Assembly: GCF_016097555.1 (NCBI RefSeq)
Contig: NC_054701.1
Location: forward strand, 66,585,598 to 66,649,597
DNA: 64,000 bases
Source of the DNA: Gigantopelta aegis
Lineage: Eukaryota; Mollusca; Gastropoda; Neomphalida; Peltospiridae
Direction: 5' to 3'
Shown here in pieces: positions 44,445 through 55,960 of the stretch; the first letter of the stretch is position 1, and every line of letters begins with the position of its first letter. A program made the position numbers and the translations under genes. The notes under the pieces were generated by a model. The model was not told the DNA's origin and did no database searches. It saw only the letters and a program-made list of their open reading frames with translations.

Positions 44445-44960
44445 TTAATCCATCCGACATTCAGTTGGAACAGCAGACTGCACATTAACAAAACCTACAC
44501 ACATTTCTTTTGGACGTTCAAAATATTTCTTTAACATATTCACATGGCACAACCTTTTAGACGTTCTGTGATCTGGAGTACTTACAATATAGTCAACATC
44601 ACTGAGCTTTCTGTCAATCTGATAAGGTCCAATAAACTTTGCTTTTAATGGTTCACCCTGAATTGGTAACAATACTAAAACTTTGTCACCCACATTAAAT
44701 TTCCTTAGTTCACTTTTTTGGTCATGTTTTCATTTTCACCTATGATGCTTTTAAATGATCTTTAGCCAACTCACAATGCTTTTGCAAGTCTAAACTTAAA
44801 TTCTGAGATTGGTCTCAGTTTGATCACCTAGGAACTGTTCCTTAATGAGTTTTAAGGGACCCCTAACACTGTGACCAAACACTAGTTCAAACAGACTGAA
44901 TCCAGTAGATTCATTTGGTGTATCTCTAGTGGCAAACAAAAGAAATGGGATGCCCTTATT
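44445..44960 (-). pseudogene. Gmr1-like integrase, C-terminal part
   Basis: The minus-strand frame 44693-44445 reads GDKVLVLLPIQG, AKFIGPYQIDRKL and LCHVNMLKKYF, the GPY/F-type C-terminal module. Just upstream (44950-44830) another frame shows TPNESTGFSLFELVFGHSVRGPLKL, the end of the integrase core. The HHCC finger and the first two catalytic residues are missing. The module runs directly into the RT leader (HDVDVDNNRPIK) with no intervening LTR. Confidence 0.8.
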
Positions 44961-44969
44961 TCAATAATA

Positions 44970-45310
44970 TAGAGAAAATGCATTTAGGCAGTAATTTCTT
45001 TGACTTCTCCCTCGAAAACTACATGACCGATTTCAACCAGATTTCGTGGGAAGATGTTTAGACACACAGAGAAACAGATTTATGAATTTGGTTATTCTGA
45101 TCCACCAGGTGCCTGAGGGCGGTGCCCAAAGTGGGAAACTTAAGCCAATTAAAAAGAAAATCTTCTTCTTTACTTCCAGAAATGCAATAACCGAACAGTA
45201 ATCATAACTGTAACGGTCAACAGATGATTTGTCTAATTTGTTAATGTCACTGACGTTGGGTCCACCGTTTGTCCCCGGAGGGTGAACTTTACTGTAATAG
45301 AAAGTTAGAA
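44970..45310 (-). repeat. Dispersed repeat, reverse copy of 735-1025
   Basis: The minus strand contains ccatctgttgacc-like, actattcggt and ggaagtaaagaagaa segments and gtttctctgtgtgtctaaac in the same order as the array at 128-2000. Confidence 0.75.
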
Positions 45311-46169
45311 ATGCACATCAATGATTACTTCACGCTACTACCTTCAACTTGAGTTATATGGCATTATGTTTCCACTACCTTTAAATGTTGGAAATTCCGA
45401 AAAACCTCAATATCACAAAGGTCGAGCCATTATTTTTTTTGTCGGAAAAAGTTGACTAAACATGAACTTTTCCTCTTCTATTTGTCCAGAAGTATACAAA
45501 AACTGTTTTAAAAATATGATAAATCACATTTTATAGAAATAATAGAGTAATCTGATCAAAGAAAAATGGCCCAATTGTAAGCGTCAGTTAAACAGTGACC
45601 TAATTAATGAACCAACCATGTAAAAATGGAGATCAATGATTACCTCCTGTTATCACTTTCATTGTGAGTGGTAATATGTAATCCTTCCGTTAACACGTTC
45701 AGAGTTATGTGCCATTATAATTTCCTTATCCTTAAAAGTATACAAAAATAGTTTAAAAGATTTGATCAACCACATTTTACAGAAATGCTAGAGACGTTTG
45801 ACTAAACAATGGCCCAGATTTTAAGCGCCAGTCCAAATTGGTGACCTTTTGACCTCTGCTGACCTAATTAAAATATTGACATTGTTTGAAGTTTATGAAT
45901 TGATAACATAGACCAGTAAGGGTCATTTGTTATTATATCGTGTATATTGACTGAACTACAGACATTTTAGTTATCACTAACCCTAATTCCTCCATGGCGC
46001 AGATTTCAACACTGTTATTAAAAACATCAAAATTTTGAAAAATCGGAATAGATTTGGCAACTAAGAACCCCAATTCCATAAACTACATATATTAAGGTAT
46101 TCAAAAATACCCTCAGACCTTTTGGACCTTTGGGGTTAAATAAGCACCCACTAGCTCTTGAACCAATAC
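45311..46169. repeat. Non-coding sequence with a two-fold internal repeat
   Basis: Two related blocks (45310-45560 and 45625-45850) share atcaatgattac, tatggcattat/tatgtgccattat and atacaaaaa..gtttaaaa segments at about 300-bp spacing. No frame or known element is seen. Confidence 0.45.
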
Positions 46170-46455
46170 ATAATCAATCACTCTGTCTGTCTGTCTGTCT
46201 GTCTAATATTCACAGACAGTGGCTTTGGCAACACATGTATGTATTAATTGATAATTAATTCAAAATTATCGTTATATGATGTGTTATGATGTATAGTTAC
46301 TGATATTAAAGTTATGGCTTAAATACATGAAATTAATTCACCTCCTTTACATGTTCCATGTAGCTTAGGTTAATTAATCCAGCTAACAATAAAATATTAC
46401 GTTTTTAACTGAAATATGGTTAGACACTAATATAATTTAATTATCAGAGTTATAT
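46170..46455 (-). repeat. Inverted copy of the PAN-locus upstream region, part 1
   Basis: The minus strand matches 18340-18620 and 58420-58660 (acatgtaaaggaggtgaatt, aatattttattgttagctgg, the CAGA run). It is interrupted at 46456 by the composite element and continues at 48991-49040. Confidence 0.8.
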
Positions 46456-46456
46456 A

Positions 46457-48986
46457 GGTTGCACTATACCAATTAATTTCCGGCTGGGTCGAAGTTCGAG
46501 GTGTACCGAACTTTTGATACAGAAGTTAACACCACAAGTCCTGTGATTGGTTATAAATGTGAGTTTGTTGGTTGTAAAAAAAATTAGTTTCATCTGGGCT
46601 AAAAATGTATGCAATTTTATTTGATGTAGTACCACCGTGTCAAGTAGCCTTGTGCTTGGAACATGTATGGGGTACCTGTAAAAAAAAGTACTAAAATTTT
46701 GTGCGAAACTAGGGGTGTTGCAGAAACATCTGGTTATACCGAAAATGAGCCATGAAAGGTACCATTTTCTGCAGTTAATACTTTGAGGTAGGGGTTGTAG
46801 TACTGATATTTATGGGTCACAGTTTGGTTGATATATTGCATATAGTGTTTTTAAACACAAACGTTAACATGGTCGCCTATGGGATTTGAATTGGTATAGT
46901 CCAACCTATAGCACATATTCAGTGCATAATAAAAAAGCGTTATGATTTTTGTGATTTAATTCAATTAAACTACACTATTTGATTAATTAGCCGTCACTCG
47001 GCCATGCAAGTTCACAATGACCTTGACCTTGACAATAATTACTGTACATAGCTCTGAATGGAGTTTGAACAAAAATTAGCACTGAGGAAAAGTTGGTTTT
47101 GGCCTATAATTCATACTATACAGATTTGAATGTTCTTATTTACATGGTGTTTGACTTGCCATATACAACTGCTCTTAAATATGTTAATATATCTAGGCAG
47201 TCTGAACTTAGATTTTAATAGCAATTTATTTTTATATTAAAAATAACATGTGCCAATATTGGGGATAATGTCTTTAACTTCTATAAACATAGTTAATGTT
47301 TCATGTGTGTACTTCTGATAGCTTAACTTTTTAAAGACCTTGATTTTTATTGTCCTTTTGGCATATTTATAGGGTGCTAAGTCATATTTTAGACAAATTT
47401 GTAGTTTTAGGGGAAACATTTTTTTACTTTGAAGAATTTTTTTACCAAAGCCATAATTAAAAATTTTGTCACTATTGTGCCTTCTGTTCTCATTTATACA
47501 TAACAATAAGCTTGTTAAAACATATCTTTAGGTCTCCAGATCAAATCTTTTTTTAAAATAATCACTTAGTTTGCTCCCATGAAGTGTATTTTAAGTGTAT
47601 ACTAGATTTGGAACCAATTTTTCCAGATTTGATTATCTACCTTGGTGTAATTTGATGATTTATTTTATTGTTAATGCTGTATTATCCAATGTTAATAGCT
47701 AAATGATATGCTGGATTACAGATTGTAGGAATACATCCAATATACATATTGTATTGATCTGGATTAGAAAATAATGCAATAAAATAGATGTTCGGGTAAT
47801 TATGTCACTTAAAAAAAACAGTTTTTTTTAGTAATGAATCAAAAATAAATATGCGAAAGCTGCATGATAATTCCAGATATCACAAATTTTTAAAACCTCC
47901 AACTGCAGTAGGGTATACATAAAATATAGTCAGGAATATTGGTGGCTGCCAATGGTTTTGATGGTCCAATTTGAAAATCTGCATAGCTGATGGATTTGAA
48001 ATTCCCGCACATGGTAACTTGAAGATGCCCACACTCAGCATACAGGATTTTCTTCCAACAGTGATGTGCAGGACATTAAGTCATTACTTCATACAGATGC
48101 AGTCATGTTGGTTTTTTCCTTCCTCAGACATTGTATTTTTTTAATACTGATATTTCTTTGATGTGCCTATTGAGGTCTTCATAATCTAGGGGTCAGTCAA
48201 GTACATGTGTTTCAATGGAATAAGTTTAAGGAGTTGAGGTACTCTGAATAGCCATGCTGTCTCTACATATATAGCTGAGCACACACACACATCTGACAAT
48301 AAATATCTTCAGGAGTATTATTTTTAAAAAAATTATTTTTTCAAATATGACATATTGCATTTGTACAAAACTGTACAAAATACATGTGTTTTTGTGAGGT
48401 GTACATTAAATTAGGTTGCACTGTAGAAACAACAGTTTCAGTGAGGTTGTCAGTTTATGTCAGAAGACACCAGATCCTGGTTGTCATAAAAACACATGAT
48501 TCACCACCTTTTGAAACATGTATGTTATCAGTATAGGTTGCACTATACCAATTAATTTCCGGCTGGGTCGAAGTTCGAGGTGTACCGAACTTTTGATACA
48601 GAAGTTAACACCACAAGTCCTGTGTATTGGTTATAAATGTGAGTGTGTTGGTTGTAAAAAAAATTAGTTTCATCTGGGCTAAAAATGTATGCAATTTTAT
48701 TTGATGTAGTACCACCGTGTCAAGTAGCCTTGTGCTTGGAACATGTATGGGGTACCTGTAAAAAAAAGTACTAAAATTTTGTGCGAAACTAGGGGTGTTG
48801 CAGAAACATCTGGTTATACCGAAAATGAGCCATGAAAGGTACCATTTTCTGCAGTTAATACTTTGAGGTAGGGGTTGTAGTACTGATATTTATGGGTCAC
48901 AGTTTGGTTGATATATTGCATATAGTGTTTTTAAACACAAACGTTAACATGGTCGCCTATGGGATTTGAATTGGTATAGTCCAACC
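46457..48986. mobile_element. 2.5-kb element bounded by two direct 450-bp TIR-bearing repeats
   Basis: The left unit 46457-46906 and right unit 48536-48986 are nearly identical (about three differences seen by eye) and in the same orientation. Each unit begins GGTTGCACTATACCAATT and ends with AATTGGTATAGTCCAACC, inverted ends with one mismatch, and is bordered by TATA on both sides. Between them lie about 1.63 kb of AT-rich DNA. Comparison with the paralogous site in the copy at 58125-58150 shows the whole unit sitting at a single TATATA point in host sequence. The units themselves are non-coding. Confidence 0.75.
46909..48533. other. Cargo region between the two 450-bp repeats
   Basis: AT-rich and mostly non-coding by eye. 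The longest ATG frame (47506-47237, minus, 89 codons) has no recognisable domain. A separate minus-strand frame without ATG (about 48072-47890) is open for about 61 codons and Cys/His-containing (AECGHLQVTMCGNF). It could be an exon remnant or chance. Confidence 0.35.
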
Positions 48987-48990
48987 TATA

Positions 48991-49040
48991 GGGACTTCTG
49001 ATTAAAACCCAGCTCTTATGTGAGCGAAAACACACATACA
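48991..49040 (-). repeat. Inverted copy of the PAN-locus upstream region, part 2
   Basis: The minus strand reads the agagctgggttttaatcaga segment found at 18316-18335. It ends where the LINE begins at about 49047. Confidence 0.8.
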
Positions 49041-49872
49041 CACACGTCCATTATGTTTAATTATAACTGAATACGAAATACACAAAATAGAAAAAGACAA
49101 TTCGGGCAACTTCATATTGATAGATATCACTATAGAAGGAGAGAGAATTATTCTTACGACCTTATACGGACCAAACGGAGATAATCCTAAATTTTATGAA
49201 AATATTTGTAACAATTTAGAAGATTTCCAAACTGATAAATATATAATTTGTGGCGATTTTAATTTAGTACTGAATCAGAATTTAAATACCAAACACTATA
49301 AATATATTAATAATCCTAATTCATGTAATACAATTATAGAAACAGCAGAAATGTTAGATTTAAAAGATTCGTTTAGAGAATGTTATCCAAATTTAAAACG
49401 ATATACATGGAAGAAGAAAACTCCAGCAAAACAAGCCAGATTAGACTTCTTTTTACTTTGAAATAATTTAATACCATACGTACAAAAAATTGTAATCGAA
49501 AATAGTTACCGATCTGACCATTCTGGTGTAGTTGCCCAATTGAAAATAAGTGAGGTTGAAAAAGGAAGTGGACTTTGGAAATTTAACAACGCATTGTTAA
49601 GAGATAAAGAATATGTAAAAGTTATTAAAAATACAATTGAAAATGTGAAAACGCAATACGCAGTTCCTGTCTATTTAAGAGAAAGTATAAGTACAATACC
49701 CAATGAAGCGATACAATTCGTAATAAATGACCAACTTTTTATGAAACTTTATTAATGGAAATAAAGAGGCAAAACGATTTCATATTCTGCTTACAGAAAA
49801 AAAGAAACAAAATGAATTAGAAAAACAAATATGTGACGAAATTAGAATGTTAGAATGCAACGAAGAAATGAC

Positions 49873-49875
49873 TAT

Positions 49876-49945
<70 letters not shown>

Positions 49946-49946
49946 T
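49873..49946. repeat. (TA)n microsatellite at left border of a Tc1-like element
   Basis: About 36 TA steps lie between the LINE sequence and the Tc1-like TIR. A matching run is at the other border (51477-51543). Confidence 0.95.
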
Positions 49947-51475
49947 GAACAAAAAAAGAAACTTCCGATTTGTACATATAGTATTTGTTGTGTTAAAGAA
50001 TTCATTGTGTAATGAAATTATATAGGTAGTATTAGCCTTGAGCTGTATTATCAGGATTCATGAATTTTATCGATTATTTTTGCACTGTTAATCGTCGACA
50101 ACGTGAAATTCAATTTGCACATGCATGCATGGTTCGACATGTCCCGTGTAGTATTCGGTCAATTTGTTTTACTTGTCTTACTGACATTGTTGTCAAGTGA
50201 ACGAAAACGCTTCAAAATTTGTAAATAAATTAACGTTTTTTACATTGTAGCATTTTTAGTATGCAAAGAATACCCAATAATTTACGCGAACGGGCGATTG
50301 GCATGCTTGATGCTGGCATGTCGACACAAGACGTTGCAAGGCATGTTGGGAGTTCTACTCGAGCGATACGAAATCTTCGCGTAAGATTTCAAACGACAGG
50401 AAGCACCAACGACTTGCCACCTCGTGGACGTACGCGTGTTACAACACATGGTCAAGACCGCTATATCATGAACACGCATTTGCGCAATCGATTCCAAACT
50501 GCCACTGCTACTGCTGCTAACACACCTGGGCTTCGCAATAACCGAATCAGTGGGCAAACTGTTCGTAATCGTCTGCGGGAGAACGGTTTACATGCACGAC
50601 GTCCTTACGTCGGATGCGTTTTAACGCAACGTCATCGTCTAAATCGTCTTAATTGGGCACGTGTACACACTCGTTGGATACGGCGACGCTGGAATACCGT
50701 TTTTGTTTCGGATGAATCCCGATTTTCTTTACAACGTGGTGATGGCAGGGTGCGCGTCTACCGTTGGAGAAATGAACGCTATGCTGACTGTTGTGTTCTT
50801 GAACGAGATCGTTTCGGGGGTGGGGGTTCTGTCATGGTCTGAGCAGCCATTGCCCATGGTTATCGTTCACCACTAGTCGTCATTGATGGCAATTTAAATG
50901 CTCAACGTTACCGCGATGACATTCTCGCTCATCACGTCATTCCTCTGTTCCATAACAACGCCAACATCTCGATTTTTTAGCATGATAATGCCACCAGCTA
51001 GAAACACTGTAAATTTCCTTAGGACAAATAACATTGATTTCATTGATGACTGGCCCTCTAAAAGTCCTGATCTCAACCCCATCGAGCATGCCTGGGATAG
51101 TCTAGACAGACGATTGAGGCGTCGTCCCAACCCACCCGCTAACGTCAACGAACTTCGTCAAGCGCTCATTCAGGAATGGAACAATATTCCACAGGCAGAA
51201 ATCAACACTTTAGTCAATTCTATGCGCCTGCGATGCACTGCAGTGGTCAATTCAAGAGGTGGTCATACCAGTTATTAAGTGGGTGTTTTTATTTTTATCC
51301 CCTACCACACTTGGTCAAAATTTCTCCCAGTTTCTGTTAACCTATGGCCATGATTTTTGCACCAAACGATGCATCATGGAACACTCTTTAAACGCATATA
51401 TAACACTTATTCCCCTGGTTTGTTTTCATCAAGTTATGTTCAAGCAAAATTAGCGGAAGTTTCTTATTTTGTTCA

Positions 51476-51479
<4 letters not shown>
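49944..51479 (+). mobile_element. Tc1-like DNA transposon inside the LINE
   Basis: The left TIR is tatactgaacaaaaaaagaa and the right TIR reverse complement is tatactgaacaaaataagaa, both followed by acttccg. The element is about 1.54 kb, the usual Tc1 length, and is flanked by TA repeats on both sides. The LINE reading continues on either side, showing the insertion point. Confidence 0.92.
50261..51278 (+). pseudogene. Tc1-like DD34E transposase, disrupted
   Basis: Starts at ATG 50261. The helix-turn-helix region has DVARHVGSSTRAIRNLRVRF, followed by SGQTVRNRLRENGL. The first catalytic Asp is in FVSDESRFSLQR. A TGA at 50840-50842 replaces a Trp codon after GGGGSVMV. Further stops lie near 50980-51000, and a frameshift leads to 50898-51278, which supplies NFLRTNNIDFIDDWPSK and the catalytic Glu in SPDLNPIEHAWDSL. 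The second Asp is in a decayed HDNA context near 50980. The length of about 340 codons matches the family. It is inactive. Confidence 0.9.

Positions 51480-51543
<64 letters not shown>
51477..51543. repeat. (TA)n microsatellite at right border of a Tc1-like element
   Basis: About 33 TA steps. The pair of TA tracts on both sides of the element suggests expansion of the TA target duplication, or insertion into an existing TA tract. Confidence 0.95.
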
Positions 51544-51547
<4 letters not shown>

Positions 51548-52949
51548 GAAGAACAAAAACTACAACTAGAGAAATTAAGAGAAGAAAAATCAAAGGGGCA
51601 TTATATAAGATCAAGAGCGAAATGAGTTGAAGAGGGAGAAAAGCCAACGAAATACTTCTGCAATATGGAATCGAGAAATTATTACAACAAGTTGATATCA
51701 AGACTAGAGTTAGAAAATGGTGAAGAAATAACAAATCAGAAAGAAATACTTTTAGAAACCCAAACATTTTATAAAAAAACCTGTATTCTGCGCCCCCAAG
51801 TGAAGTAAGTGACGAGATTATAGATAAATTAAATGGACTTAATTATAATAAGCTAACTGACGAGGAAGCAAATGCACTGGAAGGAGAAATAAAATATTCA
51901 GAAGTGCTATCATTTTTTTTTAAATATGAAAAATGAAAAAAAAACCTGGGTCTGATGGATTCACTGCTGAATTCTTCAAGTTCTTATGGATTGATTTAGA
52001 TTATTTTATCATTAGATCAATAAATTATAGTTACATTGTCAAAGAAATGTCTGAAGTCCAAAAGCTGGGTATCATTACCTGTATTCCCAAACCAAATAAA
52101 CCAAAACAGTTTTTTAAAAATTGGAGACCTTTAACATTGCTTAACTGTACTTATATAAACTAGCTTCAGGCTGTATTGCCAATAGAATAAAAACAGTACT
52201 TGATAAAATAGTTAGTAACGATCAAACTGGTTTCATTAAAGGTAGATATATTGGTGAAAACATTCGATTAATATATGATATCATACACTTAACAGACGTC
52301 CACGATATTTCAGATCTCCTGCTTTTGGTAGATTTTGAAAAAGCTTTCGACTCTGTATCATGGGTATTTATTGAAAAATCATTAGATATTTTTAATTTCA
52401 AAGCCTCAATTGAAACCTGGATTAAAACTCTATATAATAATTCAATGTCGAGGGTGATTCAAAATGGCTTTCTGTCAGACACATTTAAATTAGAAAGAGG
52501 GTGTAGACAAGGCGATCCACTTTCTCCTTATATTTTATTATTTGCGCTGAAATTCTAGCTATATTAACAAAATAAAAAAATAACGAAAAAATAAATGGAA
52601 TAACAATCAATGGTGAACAATATTTAATATTTCAATACGCAGACGATACAACTTTTATATTGGACGGAACTCCTGGATCTCTGTTTAATACTTTAACACT
52701 ATTAGAATATTATGCCACAGTATCTGGATTAAAAATAAATTATACAAAATCAAAAGCTATTTGGATAGGCAGTAAAAAAACCTCAAAAGATGTTTATCAC
52801 CATTCAAGATGGAAATTGGAATGGAATTCAACAGAATTTAAGATGCTGGGAATAACGTTTACAATAAATGTACAATTAATTGTTAAAGCGAATTACCCCA
52901 CAAAAATTAATGAAATTAAACTATTGATAAAAGTATGGTTAATAAGGAA

Positions 52950-53234
52950 TGAATGAATGAATGAATGAATGTTTAACGATACCCCAGCACGAAAAATATA
53001 TCGGCTGTTGGGTGTCAAACCATGGTAATGCAAATAAATAAAGCGATGATCAACATCAATATAAAAATTCAAGACCTAAACAAACACAGTGTAAAGAACT
53101 GTGCAAAAACACAAATATCACAGAATTTTACGGATACTGAATTTTAATCAAAACTTAATTTTGTGCTGTATTGGCCATTCTCAAAGAGAATGTTACACCC
53201 CTGCACAACGGTGAGGTTACAGCACACGCAGGGG
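52950..53234 (-). mobile_element. SINE-like element with ATTC tail, minus strand, in LINE ORF2
   Basis: Flanked by an exact 13-bp repeat (ggttaataaggaa at 52937-52949 and 53235-53247). On the minus strand it ends gtgctggggtatcgttaaac followed by a CATT-repeat tail. Related tails occur at 57897-57977 and 455-489. Removing it restores the LINE frame. The head (plus-strand right side, 53190-53234) is not a clear tRNA. Confidence 0.88.
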
Positions 53235-54421
53235 GGTTAATAAGGAAGTTAACTGTCTTAGGAAGAATAATCGTATTAAAAACACTAATAATACCTAAAA
53301 TTACATATTTACTAACTGCACTACCAAATTCATCCAAAAAAGAAGTTGACAATTTGAATAGATTATTTCATAAATTCATTTGGCAAAATAAACCCGATAA
53401 AATAAAACGACTCTTATTAGCTCAAGAAGGCGGATTACAAATGTTAAATATATATAATTTCATGATTAGAGACCTTGTAATAAATGGAGATTATTATTTG
53501 AATATAAAAAGAAAGAAATTAAAAAACATGTTTTGGAAAGATGTTTTATACAGTTGGGACTTAATTCAACAAAAACAAATTTGGAAAAAAATAGAAGACA
53601 TTTTAAGCTCAAATATTTGGTACAACAGCAATATAACAATAAATACAAAACCATTCTGTTATAAAAATTATCTAGAAAAGGGAATAATATTTATAAACGA
53701 TCTTCTTGATGAAGATAGAAATGTCTTTACATTTGAGAAATTAAAAAATATATATAACGTAAACTCACACTTTTTAGAATATTCATCGTTTATAAACAGC
53801 ATTAAGACATTTATAAATAAAGCAGACAATGTTAGAAATGACCACTTTACATTGCTAACTAATCCTGTATTTCCGGTAAAATTTAATATTATTCTTAAAA
53901 GTCAAACAGGTATTAAAGACAGATATAAATTATTAAATCACGAAATTATTACACCACCATCACAAATAAGATGTAGAAATCAAGGTTTTGCTTTTGACTC
54001 AAAAGAATGGGGAAACTATTATAAGGTGCCTTTTATAAGTCTCAAACATACAACTTTGATATGGTTTCAATACAGAATTATACACCAGATACTAACAATT
54101 AATACTTTTTTACATAAAATTAAATACATAAATACTAATGAATGTACGTTCTGTGGCAGTTCACCAGAAACATTAACACATTTATTTTACTATTATAATA
54201 AAGTGACTGATCTGTGGCATGCTGTTGTAAATTGGATTTTAAATAAAAAAGGAATTCGAATAAAATTAAATAAAACAATTATTTTATTTGGACAAATAGA
54301 CGATATGAAAGACATATTTATAAACTGGCTGTTAATAAATATTAAATATTATATGTACAAGACAAAAATAGAAAAAAATGAAATAAATATAATAGCTGCT
54401 CAAAATTTTTTTGCAAAATAA

Positions 54422-55084
54422 ATACAAAATAGAAAAATATATTCTTTCTAAAAAAACTGTAAATATTAAGAGTATAATACAATCTGGGCACCATGGAAAC
54501 GACTCTTCAGTCAAGAAAGTAATTTGATGGAAGAAAATAGAAACAATTATCAAGCGAGCGCTTGACGTGAATTTTGACATTATTACTTATCACTATAATT
54601 ACTACTATAGCTTTTCTTTTTAACAATCCTTCTTTCTAAACGTATATATTTATTTTATGTCCCCATTACATCAACCAGCCTATTTAAATATATTTCTATT
54701 AACTAGCCATTTATAATGTGTTATTAATATTACTATCTACAAGTACATATGCATTAATATTAAATATATCATCATCTACATTATTTGTAGAAGTATTACT
54801 ATTACTATAATCAGCATACCACCACAATATGTATGTACGCCTAGTATTTAGCGTGTATAATTTAATTGATATTTTGCGAGGTGATGAATCAGGCACCCCA
54901 ACCCAGGCAACGTCAAAATGAGCTGGGGACAAAATATTTAAATAAAAAAACAATTATTTTTTTTTTTTTTTTTTTTTTTTTAAACAAACTTTAACGGCGA
55001 ACACAGGAAGTCTCTGGTGTCAAGGCTTGGCAGCATAGGTTGTATGGTTGGTCTGGCTAACAGCTTTGCGACTGTAGTACCATA
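54422..55084 (+). other. LINE 3' end and unassigned flank
   Basis: 54870-54985 holds the 3' UTR segment (caggcaccccaacccaggca) shared with the truncated LINE at 13464, then a 25-base T run. Beyond 54986 no feature was recognised until the inverted copy begins. Minus-strand frames at 54332 and 54711 show no domains. Confidence 0.5.
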
Positions 55085-55260
55085 AGAAAGAGAAAAACTT
55101 AAAGGAGTGATCAGCTTTATATATATAGGCTATAGCTAAATTTACGATGCACCGAGTAACTTTGTGAAACACTTTATTAATTAGCATTCATCTATTATTA
55201 ATGGTAACGTATAACGATAGCCATCTAAGCAGATGTCTTGATATTTGCATTAACAAATCA
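55085..55260 (-). repeat. Inverted copy of 17280-17810, without the MITE
   Basis: The minus strand reads gtgatcagctttat.., then ttagctatagcctat-type, cgatgcaccgagtaac, gattgatgctaat-type and ggtaacgtataacgatagcc segments in the mirror order of 17810 to 17280. The TTAA where the 17335-17717 MITE sits is single here (55198-55201). Confidence 0.85.
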
Positions 55261-55261
55261 C

Positions 55262-55316
55262 ACACACAGGAACACACGCACACGCACATGTAAACGTACA
55301 CGAACACACGCACACG

Positions 55317-55397
<81 letters not shown>
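55262..55397. repeat. (CA)n(GA)n compound microsatellite
   Basis: A CA/CG-rich run is followed by about 36 GA steps. It is the mirror image of 17097-17222. The ORFs in it are artefacts. Confidence 0.97.
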
Positions 55398-55400
<3 letters not shown>

Positions 55401-55960
55401 ATTACAGGTATTTTCCATAGACTTGAGTTCGATGTCCGTGTTGGTTTTTGTTGGTTTGTTAACACCCAACTGCCAAGCATATTCCATTGGATTCATTACG
55501 ATAAAGATACTGAAATATGCTGGTGATTTGAGATGCAAATAGCACATCATTTTTAATTCTACCAGGATTTCCTCGGCAGAGCCTTTCTTGTACAGTTGTC
55601 TGGATACATCTGTTGTCCATCAACTTTTTCTTTAAAGTCTTCTCCTAGAGTTTTAATTGACTATTTATGAAACTACAAACTGGGACTTTTCCAAGCAGGT
55701 AGTACATTCTTTCAGTTCATTCTACGAACGTTCAGCAAGATAAAAATATAATGATAATTTGAAATTAAGTAAATAAATTTGCTTTATGTTCGGATTTTTT
55801 TTCATTATTATGTCAAACATTAAACCTTGTTTGTATTTATGAAAATTTGATGTAATATTCAGTGTTATCTAAGAGCCCATTAGTGGTTATGATTATGGTT
55901 AATAACACTACAGAATATATATTTTTAATTATATAGGCCTATTTAAAAAAGCGCATTGAT
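55398..55960. other. Intergenic sequence, one satellite-unit relic
   Basis: No gene seen. 55785-55832 resembles the last unit of the 38-bp satellite plus its 3' flank (caaacattaaaccttgtttg at 2846-2865). Confidence 0.5.

Larger units (their letters stand above)
42996..44960 (-). mobile_element. Gmr1-like LTR retrotransposon (INT before RT), 5' truncated
   Basis: Reading on the minus strand: the end of the integrase core (near 44930-44830), the integrase C-terminal domain (44693-44445), reverse transcriptase (about 44400-43800), RNase H (about 43550-43230), the polypurine tract, then the 3' LTR. Integrase lies upstream of RT, while the RT itself is Gypsy-like (YIDDVVVFS). That combination defines the Gmr1-like group. 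The left part of the element (gag, protease, most of integrase) is lost beyond about 44960. Confidence 0.8.
49090..54421 (+). pseudogene. LINE ORF2: endonuclease and reverse transcriptase, disrupted
   Basis: The endonuclease segment at 49117-49461 has LTTLYGPN, IICGDFNLVL and QARLDFFLL. A TGA at 49459-49461 interrupts it, and the same frame continues (SYRSDHSGVVAQLKI) to a one-base frameshift near 49745. After the Tc1 insertion, motifs run RSRAK, a TGA, then VEEGEKPTKYFC. The reverse transcriptase gives KPGSDGFTAEFFK, PKPNKPK..NWRPLTLLN, LVDFEKAFDSV, RGCRQGDPLSPYI and QYADDTTFIL. The region after the SINE (53235-54421) encodes the C-terminal domain in one long frame. Several stops and frame changes make it a pseudogene. 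Confidence 0.88.
49047..54985 (+). mobile_element. L1/Tx1-type LINE, 5' truncated, with two nested insertions
   Basis: ORF2 starts within the endonuclease (49090), continues to 49872, is broken by a Tc1-like element (49944-51479) and resumes at 51546 through the reverse transcriptase. It is broken again by a SINE (52950-53234) and ends at 54420, followed by a 3' UTR and a T/A-rich end near 54985. The same 3' UTR segment occurs in the truncated copy at 13464-14207. The FYADD-type RT motif (YADDTTFIL) and the CCHC-like C-terminus (CTFCGSSPETLTHLFYY) fit the L1/Tx1 group. Confidence 0.85.

Noticed and set aside
47237..47506. 89-codon minus-strand ORF in the composite element
   Set aside because: Lys/Ile-rich AT sequence with no motif. 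It could not be supported as a gene.
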